A stretch of DNA of 64,000 nt from Pseudomonas abietaniphila (lineage in GTDB: Bacteria; Pseudomonadota; Gammaproteobacteria; Pseudomonadales; Pseudomonadaceae): positions 62,001 to 126,000 of the forward strand of contig NZ_FNCO01000003.1 in NCBI RefSeq assembly GCF_900100795.1, in the 5' to 3' direction. The notes beneath the pieces are model-generated. The model was not told the DNA's origin. It was given only the letters and a program-made list of their open reading frames with translations, and searched no databases. The position numbers were made by a program, and so were the translations under genes. Positions 19,837 through 30,662 of the stretch are shown here, piece after piece. The first letter of the stretch is position 1; each line of letters starts with the position of its first letter.

Positions 19837-21105
19837 ATGTCAGATTTGAAAACTGCCGCTCTCGACTATCACGCCAATCCTCGTCCAGGGAAACTGAGCG
19901 TCGAACTCACCAAAGCCACCGCGACAGCTCGCGATCTGTCACTGGCGTACAGCCCGGGCGTCGCTGAGCCGGTGCGTGAAATCGCACGCGATCCTGAACT
20001 CGCTTACAAGTACACCGGTAAAGGCAACCTGGTCGCGGTCATCTCCGATGGCACTGCGATCCTCGGCCTGGGCAACCTCGGTCCATTGGCTTCCAAGCCA
20101 GTCATGGAAGGTAAAGGTGTACTGTTCAAGCGCTTCGCTGGCATCGACGTGTTCGACATCGAAGTCGATTCGGAAAGCCCGCAGGCCTTCATCGACACGG
20201 TCAAACGCATTTCCATCACCTTCGGCGGCATCAACCTGGAAGACATCAAGGCACCTGAGTGCTTCGAGATCGAAAAGGCGCTGATCGAGCAGTGCGACAT
20301 TCCTGTGTTCCACGATGACCAGCACGGCACCGCGATCGTGACCGCAGCCGGCATGATCAACGCACTGGAAATCGCTGGTAAAACCCTTGAGCAGGCAAAG
20401 ATTGTCTGCCTGGGCGCCGGTGCTGCAGCCATCTCCTGCATGAAGCTGCTGGTGAGCATGGGTGCGAAGATCGAAAACATCTTCATGATCGACCGTAACG
20501 GCGTGGTTCACTCCGGCCGTACCGACCTGAACCAGTACAAAGCGCAGTTCGCTCATGCGACTGACAAGCGCACCCTGGCGGATGCCCTTGATGGTGCTGA
20601 CGTGTTCGTAGGGCTGTCCGGTCCTAACCTGCTGAGCGCTGAAGGCCTGAAGTCCATGGCCGCCAACCCGATCGTGTTCGCGTGCTCGAACCCTGATCCG
20701 GAAATCTCGCCGGAGCTGGCTCACGCCACTCGCGACGACGTGATCATGGCAACCGGTCGTTCGGATTACCCGAACCAGGTCAACAACGTGCTGGGCTTCC
20801 CGTTCATCTTCCGCGGTGCACTGGACGTTCGCGCCAAGCGCATCAACGAAGAAATGAAGATCGCTGCAGCCAACGCTCTGCGTGAACTGGCCAAGCTGCC
20901 GGTGCCTCAGGAAGTCTGTGACGCCTACGGTGGCATCAAGCTGGAATTCGGCCGTGAATACATCATTCCGAAGCCAATGGATGCACGCCTGCTGGGTCTG
21001 ATCTCCGATGCGGTTGCCAAGGCCGCTATCGCGACCGGCGTAGCCACTCAGCCGTACCCGAAACATTACCCGCTGAAAAGCGTGGATGAAGTGTTTAACG
21101 GCTGA
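19837..21105 (+). CDS. maeB: NADP-dependent malic enzyme (short form)
   Basis: Oxidative decarboxylation of malate to pyruvate with NAD(P)H formation. The protein is 422 residues from the ATG at 19837 (MSDLKTAALDYHA); a 35-codon upstream extension in the same frame is rejected. Malic enzyme N-terminal domain holds LAYSPGVAEPVREI and the metal/substrate segment DIKAPECFEIE..HDDQHGTAI; the NAD(P) fold has CLGAGAAAISCMKLL. The C-terminal phosphotransacetylase-like domain of E. coli MaeB is absent, as is normal for the Pseudomonas enzyme. A strong terminator follows. Confidence 0.93.
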   Translation: MSDLKTAALDYHANPRPGKLSVELTKATATARDLSLAYSPGVAEPVREIARDPELAYKYTGKGNLVAVISDGTAILGLGNLGPLASKPVMEGKGVLFKRFAGIDVFDIEVDSESPQAFIDTVKRISITFGGINLEDIKAPECFEIEKALIEQCDIPVFHDDQHGTAIVTAAGMINALEIAGKTLEQAKIVCLGAGAAAISCMKLLVSMGAKIENIFMIDRNGVVHSGRTDLNQYKAQFAHATDKRTLADALDGADVFVGLSGPNLLSAEGLKSMAANPIVFACSNPDPEISPELAHATRDDVIMATGRSDYPNQVNNVLGFPFIFRGALDVRAKRINEEMKIAAANALRELAKLPVPQEVCDAYGGIKLEFGREYIIPKPMDARLLGLISDAVAKAAIATGVATQPYPKHYPLKSVDEVFNG

Positions 21106-21121
21106 TAGCTGAGCAACAAAC

Positions 21122-21152
21122 AAAAAGCCCTGCACAGATGCAGGGCTTTTTT
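21122..21152 (+). terminator. Intrinsic terminator after malic enzyme gene
   Basis: AAAAAGCCCTGC and GCAGGGCTTTTT form a perfect stem around ACAGAT with a T-run, 16 bases after the stop. The reverse strand has an A/T-rich run too, so it may also serve ponA. Confidence 0.92.
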
Positions 21153-21176
21153 GTGGGTCTTGGGTTTTGCTTCGAC

Positions 21177-21265
21177 TGTAGGAGTGAGCTTGCTCGCGAT
21201 TGCGATACGCCAGTCACCTCGCAGGTGTCTGGCATGCCTTCATCGTGAGCAAGCGCCCTTCTACA
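21177..21265. repeat. REP-type inverted repeat pair 8 (diverged)
   Basis: TGTAGGAGTGAGCTTGCTCGC faces a degraded partner GTGAGCAAGCGCCCTTCTACA between maeB and ponA. The right copy has several changes, suggesting an older pair. Confidence 0.75.
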
Positions 21266-21269
21266 GCGA

Positions 21270-23747
21270 TCAGAACAGATCGATCGGCGCTGACTCATCG
21301 GCAGGCAGCGGGCTGCCAGGTGCCGGGCTGCCGTTCAGCTCGTTCACGCTTGGCGGGGTGTCTTCGCTCTTGAACAGCTCGAAGAACGCGCCTGCCGTGC
21401 TTGGCGTGGCCGAGCGACCGCTGACCGGGTCGATGCGCAGACTGAGGATGCCGTCAGGCTCGGCCTGCACATGCGGTGGCTTGTCCTTGAGCGCGGCGCT
21501 CATGTAGCTCATCCAGATAGGCAGCGCAACGGTGCCGCCGAACTCATGGCGACCGAGGCTTTCGGGCTGATCGAAGCCCGTCCAGACCGTGGTCACGTAA
21601 TCGGCGTTATAGCCCGAGAACCACGCATCCTTCGAGTCGTTGGTCGTACCGGTCTTGCCCGCAATGTCCGGACGGTTCATCGACAGCGCGCGTCGGCCAG
21701 TCCCGCGCTTGATCACATCCTGCAGCATGCTGTTGAGGATGTAAGTCGTGCGACCGTCCACGATGCGTGGTGCAACGGCAGGCGCAGGTGGTGCGCCGCT
21801 GGTGTCCAGCGCATTCGGGGCTGTATTGGCAGTCAGGGCGGGTGTTTCCGGTGCGGCGAAGGTCGAGGCATCGCTGACTGCCGCCTCGCTGACCTCTTTC
21901 GGGTTGGGATCGTTGGCCGGCACGGTGGGCGGGTTGGCGACGAACAGCGTCTTGCCTTCGCGATCCTCGATCTTGTCGATCAGGTAGGGGCTGATCTTGT
22001 AACCGCCGTTGGCGAAGGTGCTCCAGCCGCTGACGATTTCCATGGGCGTCAGCGTCGCGGTGCCCAGTGCCAGCGAAAGGTTAGGCGGCAGGTCGGCCTT
22101 GTTGAAGCCGAAACGGGTGATGTAGTTGATCGCGGTGTTGACGCCCAGGCTCTGCAGCAGGCGGATCGACACAAGGTTGCGCGACTTGTACAACGCCTCA
22201 CGCAGACGAATCGGCCCCAGGAACGTGCCGTTGTCGTTCTTCGGACGCCAGACCTTGTCGACGGCTTCGTCGACGAACACGATCGGTGCATCGTTCACCA
22301 GGCTCGCGGCGGTGTAGCCGTTGTCCAGGGCGGCCGAATAAAGGAACGGCTTGAAGCTCGACCCCGGCTGACGCTTGGCCTGCATGGCGCGGTTGTAGTT
22401 GCTCTGTTCGAAGGCAAAGCCACCGACCAGCGCGCGAATCGCACCGTTGCGCGGATCCAGCGACACCAGTGCGCTCTGAGCGAGCGGAATCTGGCTGAAC
22501 TTGAGCGAGTTGTCCGGCTGACGCTGGAGGCGCACCAGGTCGCCAACGTGAGCGACGTCTGACGGCTGCTTCGGATTCGGGCCAACGCTGTTGGTGTTCA
22601 GGAAGGCCTTCGCCCACTTCATGCTGTCCCAGGCAACGGTTTCTTCTTTCTCGCCATTGCGTGTCAGCACGTGGATGCCGTTCTTGTCGACCTGGCTGAC
22701 GATGGCCGGCTCAAGACCGCTGATCGGACGCTGCTTGGTCAGTTCTTGTGCCCAGCCATCGCGGGTCAGGCCCGGGAAGCGGCTTTCAGGCCCGCGATAG
22801 CCATGGCGCTGGTCGTATTCGATCAGGCCATCCTGCACGGCCTTGTTGGCGTCTTCCTGAAGATTGCTTGGCACGGTAGTGGTGACGCGGAAGCCTTCTG
22901 TGTAGGCTTCGCTGCCGTAACGGCCGACCATTTCGGCGCGGGCCATTTCGGCGATGTACGGCGCGTTCACTTCAGGGCTCTGAACGTGGTAGCTGGCGTT
23001 GATCGGCTCGGCCAGTGCTGTCTGGTAGGTGTTCTGGTCGATCTTGCCCAGCTTGAACATGCGCCCCAGAATCCAGTCGCGACGCTCTTTTGCGCGCACC
23101 GGGTTGGCCAGTGGGTTGAATCGTGACGGTGCTTTGGGCAGGCCTGCGATCATCGCCATCTGCGCAACGCTCAGGTCGCGAATGGATTTACCGTAATAAA
23201 CCTGTGCGGCGGCCTCGATACCATAAGCCCTGTTGCCCAGGTAGATCTTGTTGACGTAGAGCTCGAGAATCTCGTCCTTCGTAAGTTGGCGCTCGATTTG
23301 CAAGGCCAGAAGAATCTCGGTGGTTTTCCGTGAGAAGCTGCGCTCGCTGGTCAGGAAGTAGTTTTTGGCGACCTGCATGGTGATGGTCGAGCCGCCGGAC
23401 TGAATATGACCGCTCTTGATCAGCTGGGTAGCGGCGCGCATCAGGCTGCTGGGGTCCACGCCGTAGTGGTTGGCGAAGTTGTCGTCTTCGGCGGACAGCA
23501 GGGCGTGAATGAAATTAGGTGGAATATCGGCGAAACGGATGGGAGAACGGCGCATTTCACCGAACTCCGCAATCAGCTTGCCATCGCTGCTGAACACGCG
23601 CAGCGGGATTTGCAGCTGAATATTGCGCAGCGCATCGACCGAAGGCAGGTTCGGCGACAGGTAAAGGAAGGCGCCGCTCAAACCGAGCAGTAGCCCGCAG
23701 ACGATAGCGACAAAGGACCACCAGAAAAACTTCAGCAGGCGTATCAA
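21270..23747 (-). CDS. ponA: Penicillin-binding protein 1A (bifunctional glycosyltransferase/transpeptidase)
   Basis: Class A PBP that polymerises and cross-links peptidoglycan. The 825-residue protein has a short cytoplasmic tail, one N-terminal membrane helix (FFWWSFVAIVCGLLLGLSGAFLYL), a GT51 domain with the catalytic ALLSAEDDNFANHYGVD, an OB-like insert, and a transpeptidase domain with SSFK, SRN and KTGTT boxes. The start appears to be TTG at 23747; no ATG lies nearby. It faces away from the pilM operon, with the divergent arrangement conserved in pseudomonads. The C-terminal 100 residues are Ala/Pro-rich and likely disordered in part. Confidence 0.95.
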   Translation of the reverse strand: MIRLLKFFWWSFVAIVCGLLLGLSGAFLYLSPNLPSVDALRNIQLQIPLRVFSSDGKLIAEFGEMRRSPIRFADIPPNFIHALLSAEDDNFANHYGVDPSSLMRAATQLIKSGHIQSGGSTITMQVAKNYFLTSERSFSRKTTEILLALQIERQLTKDEILELYVNKIYLGNRAYGIEAAAQVYYGKSIRDLSVAQMAMIAGLPKAPSRFNPLANPVRAKERRDWILGRMFKLGKIDQNTYQTALAEPINASYHVQSPEVNAPYIAEMARAEMVGRYGSEAYTEGFRVTTTVPSNLQEDANKAVQDGLIEYDQRHGYRGPESRFPGLTRDGWAQELTKQRPISGLEPAIVSQVDKNGIHVLTRNGEKEETVAWDSMKWAKAFLNTNSVGPNPKQPSDVAHVGDLVRLQRQPDNSLKFSQIPLAQSALVSLDPRNGAIRALVGGFAFEQSNYNRAMQAKRQPGSSFKPFLYSAALDNGYTAASLVNDAPIVFVDEAVDKVWRPKNDNGTFLGPIRLREALYKSRNLVSIRLLQSLGVNTAINYITRFGFNKADLPPNLSLALGTATLTPMEIVSGWSTFANGGYKISPYLIDKIEDREGKTLFVANPPTVPANDPNPKEVSEAAVSDASTFAAPETPALTANTAPNALDTSGAPPAPAVAPRIVDGRTTYILNSMLQDVIKRGTGRRALSMNRPDIAGKTGTTNDSKDAWFSGYNADYVTTVWTGFDQPESLGRHEFGGTVALPIWMSYMSAALKDKPPHVQAEPDGILSLRIDPVSGRSATPSTAGAFFELFKSEDTPPSVNELNGSPAPGSPLPADESAPIDLF

Positions 23748-23926
23748 GGCTTTTGGATTTCCAGAAAAAAGAATGGGTTAAGCGCAGGCATTTACAAATG
23801 AACACGCCTTGAAGCTTTGCTACACGAAAAAAACGCTGGGCATTATAAGCATTTTTCGTCGCCGAGCGTTATTTGCGCTACTGTCAAGGCTGCCGACAGT
23901 GGCGTTGGACATAAAAATATCCGTAA

Positions 23927-25017
<1,091 letters not shown>

Positions 25018-25018
<1 letters not shown>

Positions 25019-25584
25019 TGGCACGGATCAACTTACTCCCTTGGCGTGAACAGCAGCGCGAAGAGCGCAAAAAACGCTTTTTGATAGCGCTCGTCGGCGT
25101 ATTGGTGGCCGGTATCGGCGCTATTTTGCTGGCTGATCAATATTTGAGCAGCGCTATCAGTCATCAGAATGCTCGCAACCAGTTCATCAAGACTGAAATC
25201 GTTCAGCTCGATGCGCGCATCAAAGAGATCGGTGAGCTGAAGGCGCGTCGCAAGCAACTGCTGGAGCGGATGAAGATCATTCAAGACCTTCAAGGCAATC
25301 GGCCGATCATTGGCCGTATCTTCGATCAACTGGCCCGTACACTTCCGGACGGCGTGTATTTCAGCCAAGTGAAGATGACCGACAAGTTGATCAGCATCGC
25401 CGGTGCGGCCGAATCGAACAACCGCGTATCGGACCTGCTGCGCAATCTGGACGCGTCCGATTGGCTTGAAGCGCCCAGTCTGACAGAGGTGAAGGCCAAT
25501 ACCGCAGGGGCGGTCGATCAGTCCAACACCTTCCAGTTGACCGTGCGTCAGACTCAGCCGGCTGTCGATGGAGTCAAGCCATGA
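25018..25584 (+). CDS. pilN: PilN, type IV pilus inner-membrane assembly protein
   Basis: A 188-residue bitopic protein of the pilus alignment complex. The N-terminus MARINLLPWREQQRE is the PilM-binding motif; one membrane helix follows (about 22-44), then a periplasmic ferredoxin-like domain that pairs with PilO. Start at 25018 gives the conserved INLLPWR near the N-terminus; an ATG ten codons earlier lies inside pilM. The stop overlaps pilO as ATGA. Confidence 0.95.
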
Positions 25585-26228
25585 ATGTGAATGAATGGCT
25601 GGACGGCCTGCGCAAGGTCGACGTCAACGACCTGGATTTCAATAACGTCGGTTCCTGGCCCGCAGCGCTGAAAACCATTGCTGGCGCGTTGCTGTTGGTC
25701 CTGGTGCTGGCCGGTGGTTACTTTTTCTACATTCAGGACATGCAGGCGCAACTGGATCAGGCGCGTACCGATGAAGTCACGCTGAAGGAGCAGTTCTCCA
25801 ACAAGGCCTTTCAAGCGGCGAACCTGACGGCTTACAAGACCCAGATGGTGGAGATGGAAAACACCTTCGGCGCCTTGTTAAGGCAGTTGCCCAGCGACAC
25901 TGAAGTGCCGGGTTTGCTCGAAGACATCACGCGTACGGGGCTTGGAAGCGGTCTGGAGTTCGAAGAGATCAAGCTGCTGCCTGAAGCGGCTCAGCAGTTC
26001 TACATCGAATTGCCGATCCAGATCACCGTCACGGGCGCTTACCACGACTTGGCGACCTTCGTCAGTGGTGTGGCGAGCCTGCCACGCATCGTTACCCTGC
26101 ACGATTTCGAGATCAAGCCGGTGGACGCCAAGTCTCCCGGGAAACTGCGTATGAGCATTCTCGCCAAAACCTATCGCTACAACGACAAGGGACTTCAGAG
26201 CACTGACAACAAGGGACCCGCGAAATGA
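25581..26228 (+). CDS. pilO: PilO, type IV pilus inner-membrane assembly protein
   Basis: A 215-residue bitopic protein. Residues 1-30 are cytoplasmic, a membrane helix lies at about 30-50 (AGALLLVLVLAGGYFFYI), then a coiled coil and a ferredoxin-like periplasmic domain that heterodimerises with PilN and contacts PilP. It is slightly longer at the N-terminus than some homologs. Overlaps pilN and pilP by four bases each. Confidence 0.94.
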   Translation: MNVNEWLDGLRKVDVNDLDFNNVGSWPAALKTIAGALLLVLVLAGGYFFYIQDMQAQLDQARTDEVTLKEQFSNKAFQAANLTAYKTQMVEMENTFGALLRQLPSDTEVPGLLEDITRTGLGSGLEFEEIKLLPEAAQQFYIELPIQITVTGAYHDLATFVSGVASLPRIVTLHDFEIKPVDAKSPGKLRMSILAKTYRYNDKGLQSTDNKGPAK

Positions 26229-26752
26229 GGACCGTGCATTGGTTGTGCATCGGCGTCACGTTGATGGCGTTGGCGGGTTGTGACGGTTCTGGTGATTTCG
26301 ACGATCTGAAGCAGTTCATGGCCGAGGTACGCGCCCGTCCGGTCGGCAACATCGAGCCCATGCCCAAGTTTCGTCCCTATGAAGCGTTCACGTATGCCGC
26401 GTCGAGTCTGCGCAGTCCGTTTCAGCCGCCGATCAAGGTCGATCTGGTGAACCGGCAGAAAGGCTCGCGTCTGGTTCAGCCGGATCCAACACGGGTCAAG
26501 CAGTTCCTGGAAGGCTTCAACATCGATGGTTTCGAAATGGTCGGCACATTGAGCAATGAAACCGGTATGTTCGCGTTGCTGCGCGGCGCCGGTGGTGTGC
26601 ACCGGGTCAAGGTCGGTGACTATCTGGGTCGCAATGACGGCCGGATCGTCAGCATCACCGAGTCGGCGGTGCAGGTGATAGAAATCGTGCCTGATGGAGA
26701 GGGGGCGTGGCTGGAGCGGCCGCGAAGCATTTCCCTTAAAGAGCGCTCATGA
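26225..26752 (+). CDS. pilP: PilP, type IV pilus lipoprotein
   Basis: A 175-residue inner-membrane lipoprotein that connects PilNO to the PilQ secretin. The signal peptide ends in the lipobox LAGC at residues 17-20, followed by Asp at +2 (CDGSGD), which favours retention in the inner membrane. A disordered linker leads to a beta-sandwich HR-like domain (GFEMVGTLSNETGMFALLRGAGGVHRVKVGDYLG). Overlaps pilO and pilQ by four bases. Confidence 0.95.
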   Translation: MRTVHWLCIGVTLMALAGCDGSGDFDDLKQFMAEVRARPVGNIEPMPKFRPYEAFTYAASSLRSPFQPPIKVDLVNRQKGSRLVQPDPTRVKQFLEGFNIDGFEMVGTLSNETGMFALLRGAGGVHRVKVGDYLGRNDGRIVSITESAVQVIEIVPDGEGAWLERPRSISLKERS

Positions 26753-28896
26753 AGACGACAAGCAAGCGAAACACCTTCGGATCTGCACAGTGGTGGAATG
26801 TAAACATGACTAGGATTCTTTCAATGATCGGCGTGTCGCTATGGATGGCGATGCTTTCACCGATTCTCCAGGCGGCCAACCTCAAGACGCTGGATGTCGC
26901 TGCATTGCCGGGGGATCGGGTCGAGTTGAAACTGTCCTTCGACGGTCCGGTGGCCGCGCCGCGTGGTTACACCACGGAGCAACCGGCGCGTATCGCGCTG
27001 GACCTGCCCGGCGTGACCAATCAGTTGGCAATCAAGAGTCGCGACCTGGGTTCAGGTAATGCGCACAGTGTCGTGGTGGTCGAGGCCAAGGATCGCACCC
27101 GCGTGATCATCAACCTCACCACTCTGGCGCCTTACAGCTCACGGGTCGAAGGGAACAACCTGTTTGTGGTGGTCGGTCAGGGTGCCGCTGCCGCACAAGG
27201 TTCGCAGCCGAGCACGGCGTTGGGCGCTCCTCGGGTTGGCGTGCCGCCAGCGCCGACTCAGGCGGCCCAGCCCAAGCCAGCGCCACGCGCTTACGCACCG
27301 GGCCCGCGCTCGGTGAAAAATGTCGATTTTCAGCGCGGTGAGCTGGGCGAGGGTAACGTCGTCATCGAGCTGAGCGATCCGGGCATTGCGCCGGACATTC
27401 AGGAGCAGGGCGGCAAGATCCGTGTCGACTTCGCCAAGACGCAGCTGCCTGATCCGCTGCGCGTACGTCTGGATGTGAAGGACTTTGCTACCCCGGTTCA
27501 GTTCGTCAACTCCAGTGTCACGGGCGACAAGACCAGTATTTCCATCGAGCCTTCCGGTGCGTTCGACTATTCGGCGTACCAGACCGATAACAAGCTGACC
27601 ATCAGCGTACGTCCGCTCACCAACGAGGACGTGCAGCGTCGTAACGCCGAAAAGCTCGTGTACACCGGCGAGAAGCTGTCCCTGAACTTCCAGGACATCG
27701 ATGTTCGCTCTGTATTGCAGCTGATCGCTGACTTCACCAACCTCAACCTGGTCGCCAGCGACACTGTTCAGGGCGGCATTACCTTACGTCTGCAGAACGT
27801 GCCGTGGGATCAGGCGCTGGATCTGGTGCTCAAGACCAAAGGCCTGGACAAGCGCAAAGTCGGCAATGTGTTGCTGGTGGCGCCTGCGGACGAAATCGCT
27901 GCCCGCGAGCGTCAGGAACTGGAGTCGCTGAAGCAGATTTCTGAGCTGGCGCCTCTGCGTCGCGAGCTGCTGCAGGTCAACTACGCCAAGGCTGCTGACA
28001 TTGCCAAGCTGTTCCAGTCCGTGACCAGCGGCGATTCCAAGACCGACGAGCGGGGTTCGATCACGGTCGACGATCGCACTAACAACATCATTGCCTATCA
28101 GACCCAGGATCGCCTGGACGAACTGCGCCGTATCGTCTCCCAGCTGGACATTCCGGTGCGTCAGGTGATGATCGAAGCGCGCATCGTCGAAGCCAACGTC
28201 GATTACGACAAGGCGTTGGGCGTGCGTTGGGGTGGTTCGAGTACCCACGGCAACTTCACCTCCGGTGGTGCGGGCACGGTGACTGGCGTGGGCAACACCA
28301 ACGGGCCGTATGTCGACATGGGCGTGGCCGATCCGACGTCGTCGATTGGTCTGGGCTTCCTGACCAACAACACGATTCTGGATCTCGAGTTGTCGGCCAT
28401 GGAAAAAACCGGCAACGGTGAGGTGGTGTCGCAGCCCAAAGTCGTGACCTCGGACAAGGAAACCGCGAAGATCCTGAAAGGTACGGAAGTGCCGTATCAG
28501 GAAGCCAGCTCCAGTGGCGCGACGTCGGTGTCGTTCAAAGAAGCCTCGCTGTCGCTTGAAGTAACGCCGCAGATCACGCCGGACAACCGCATCATCATGG
28601 AGGTGAAAGTCACCAAGGATGAGCCTGACTACGTGAACACGGTGCTCGGCGTGCCGCCGATCAAGAAAAACGAGGTCAACGCCAAGGTCCTGGTTGCAGA
28701 TGGCGAAACCATCGTAATTGGTGGTGTGTTCTCGAATACGCAGAGTAAAGTCGTCGACAAGGTGCCATTTTTGGGCGATGTGCCGTATGTTGGCCGCCTT
28801 TTCCGGCGGGATGTGGTCTCGGAGAAAAAATCCGAGCTGTTGGTGTTCCTCACTCCGCGTATCATGAACAACCAGGCGATTGCTGTGAGTCGTTGA
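26749..28896 (+). CDS. pilQ: PilQ, type IV pilus outer-membrane secretin
   Basis: Outer-membrane pore through which the pilus passes. AMIN domains in the first third probably bind peptidoglycan; then come STN/N1 domains ([20 protein letters not shown]) and a C-terminal secretin domain ([36 protein letters not shown]). Two starts are possible: ATG 26749, coupled to pilP by ATGA (715 residues), or ATG 26806, which puts the signal peptide [20 protein letters not shown] directly at the N-terminus (696 residues) as in P. aeruginosa. I list the longer one but the shorter may be the true form. Confidence 0.94.
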   Translation: MKTTSKRNTFGSAQWWNVNMTRILSMIGVSLWMAMLSPILQAANLKTLDVAALPGDRVELKLSFDGPVAAPRGYTTEQPARIALDLPGVTNQLAIKSRDLGSGNAHSVVVVEAKDRTRVIINLTTLAPYSSRVEGNNLFVVVGQGAAAAQGSQPSTALGAPRVGVPPAPTQAAQPKPAPRAYAPGPRSVKNVDFQRGELGEGNVVIELSDPGIAPDIQEQGGKIRVDFAKTQLPDPLRVRLDVKDFATPVQFVNSSVTGDKTSISIEPSGAFDYSAYQTDNKLTISVRPLTNEDVQRRNAEKLVYTGEKLSLNFQDIDVRSVLQLIADFTNLNLVASDTVQGGITLRLQNVPWDQALDLVLKTKGLDKRKVGNVLLVAPADEIAARERQELESLKQISELAPLRRELLQVNYAKAADIAKLFQSVTSGDSKTDERGSITVDDRTNNIIAYQTQDRLDELRRIVSQLDIPVRQVMIEARIVEANVDYDKALGVRWGGSSTHGNFTSGGAGTVTGVGNTNGPYVDMGVADPTSSIGLGFLTNNTILDLELSAMEKTGNGEVVSQPKVVTSDKETAKILKGTEVPYQEASSSGATSVSFKEASLSLEVTPQITPDNRIIMEVKVTKDEPDYVNTVLGVPPIKKNEVNAKVLVADGETIVIGGVFSNTQSKVVDKVPFLGDVPYVGRLFRRDVVSEKKSELLVFLTPRIMNNQAIAVSR

Positions 28897-28900
28897 TTCT

Positions 28901-29419
28901 GTGCGAAATTTAATACTTGTGGGACCGATGGGGGCTGGCAAGAGCACCATCGGTCGTCTGCTGGCCAAAGAGCTTCGACTGCCGTTCAAGGATTCCGACA
29001 AGGAAATCGAACTGCGAACGGGCGCCAATATCCCGTGGATCTTCGACAAGGAAGGTGAAGCGGGCTTTCGTGATCGCGAACAAGCCATGATTGCCGAGCT
29101 CTGCGCCTTTGACGGCGTGGTGCTGGCGACCGGCGGTGGCGCAGTCATGCGTGAAGAGAACCGTCGTGCGCTGCATGCCGGCGGGCGCGTGGTGTATCTC
29201 CACGCCTCAGTGGCGCAGCAAGTGGGGCGCACTTCCCGTGATCGCAACCGGCCTCTGTTGCGTACCGCCGATCCGGCGCGGGTGCTGCGTGAGCTGCTGG
29301 CCATTCGCGATCCGCTGTATCGGGAAATCGCCGATGTCATCATCGAAACCGATGAGCGGCCGCCACGCATGGTCGTTCTTGACATCCTTGCGCTGTTGGC
29401 CGAGCTTCCTCCCCGTTAA
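28901..29419 (+). CDS. aroK: AroK, shikimate kinase I
   Basis: Phosphorylates shikimate in aromatic amino acid synthesis. The 172-residue protein begins with GTG at 28901, four bases after the pilQ stop. P-loop GPMGAGKST lies at residues 8-16, the shikimate-binding DSDKEIE follows, then GGGAVMRE and the LID arginine region ([11 protein letters not shown]). It is part of the conserved pilMNOPQ-aroKB-damX run. Confidence 0.96.
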   Translation: MRNLILVGPMGAGKSTIGRLLAKELRLPFKDSDKEIELRTGANIPWIFDKEGEAGFRDREQAMIAELCAFDGVVLATGGGAVMREENRRALHAGGRVVYLHASVAQQVGRTSRDRNRPLLRTADPARVLRELLAIRDPLYREIADVIIETDERPPRMVVLDILALLAELPPR

Positions 29420-29548
29420 AGCGCAGGCAGAAATGCGCTATCCTCGGCGACCATAAAAAGCGGGGCCGCCAAATGGCCTTGCGCCGTGGTCCGTATCGAC
29501 GCCCATGCGTCGAACAGGCATCCAATTGTTAGAACAGTGTGGGGACAC

Positions 29549-30652
29549 ATGCAGACACTCAAGGTCGAGCTCGGCGAGCGCAGCTACCCGATTCACATTG
29601 GCGAAGGCTTGTTGGATCGGCCCGAACTGCTCAAGCCCTACATTGCCGGCAAGCAAGTGGCGATCGTTTCCAATGCCACCGTTGCGCCGCTGTACATGGA
29701 GCGCCTGACTCAAGCGCTCGCCGGTTACAACGTCCTGCCAATCGTCCTGCCCGACGGCGAAGCCTTCAAGAACTGGGAAACCCTGCAGCTGATCTTCGAC
29801 GCCCTGCTGACCGCGCGCCACGACCGTCGCACGACCGTGATTGCGCTGGGTGGCGGTGTGATCGGCGACATGGCGGGTTTTGCCGCCGCCTGTTATCAGC
29901 GCGGCGTAGATTTCATTCAGGTTCCGACCACACTGCTGTCTCAAGTCGACTCCTCCGTGGGCGGCAAGACCGGGATCAACCATCCGCTGGGCAAGAACAT
30001 GGTGGGCGCGTTCTATCAGCCGAACGCTGTGCTCATCGACACCGCGTCGCTGAACACCCTGCCTGAACGCGAGCTGTCGGCCGGGCTTGCCGAGGTCATC
30101 AAATACGGTCTGATTTGTGACGAACCGTTCCTGACGTGGCTCGAAGAGAATGTGGACAGGCTGCGCGGTCTGGATCAAGTCGCGCTGACCACTGCCATCG
30201 AGCGCTCCTGTGCGGCCAAGGCTGCGGTCGTGGGCGCGGATGAACGCGAGTCGGGCGTGCGCGCCACCTTGAATCTGGGGCATACGTTCGGCCACGCCAT
30301 CGAAACCCACATGGGTTACGGGGTCTGGCTGCATGGCGAAGCCGTAGCTGCGGGTACGGTGATGGCGCTGGAGATGTCGGCGCGGCTTGGCTGGATCAGC
30401 GAACAGGAACGAGACCGTGGTATCCGTCTGTTTCAGCGTGCCGGCTTGCCGGTGGTTCCGCCTGAAGACATGACGCCTGAGCATTTCCTCGAGCACATGG
30501 CGGTGGACAAGAAGGTGATCGATGGTCGTCTGCGCCTGGTGCTGCTGCGCCGGATGGGTGAAGCAGTGGTGACTGACGAATATCCAAAAGAAGTACTACA
30601 GGCCACACTGGTCGCGGACTACCGCGCCTTGGTGGATCAGCTTAGAGGTTAA
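29549..30652 (+). CDS. aroB: AroB, 3-dehydroquinate synthase
   Basis: Converts DAHP to 3-dehydroquinate, using NAD and a divalent metal. The product is 367 residues from the ATG at 29549, with GGGGA upstream; an in-frame start 21 codons earlier is unlikely. Seen: the NAD-binding [34 protein letters not shown], and the metal-binding [13 protein letters not shown] 129-base gap after aroK may include its own promoter. Confidence 0.97.
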   Translation: MQTLKVELGERSYPIHIGEGLLDRPELLKPYIAGKQVAIVSNATVAPLYMERLTQALAGYNVLPIVLPDGEAFKNWETLQLIFDALLTARHDRRTTVIALGGGVIGDMAGFAAACYQRGVDFIQVPTTLLSQVDSSVGGKTGINHPLGKNMVGAFYQPNAVLIDTASLNTLPERELSAGLAEVIKYGLICDEPFLTWLEENVDRLRGLDQVALTTAIERSCAAKAAVVGADERESGVRATLNLGHTFGHAIETHMGYGVWLHGEAVAAGTVMALEMSARLGWISEQERDRGIRLFQRAGLPVVPPEDMTPEHFLEHMAVDKKVIDGRLRLVLLRRMGEAVVTDEYPKEVLQATLVADYRALVDQLRG

Positions 30653-30662
30653 TGAAAAATCC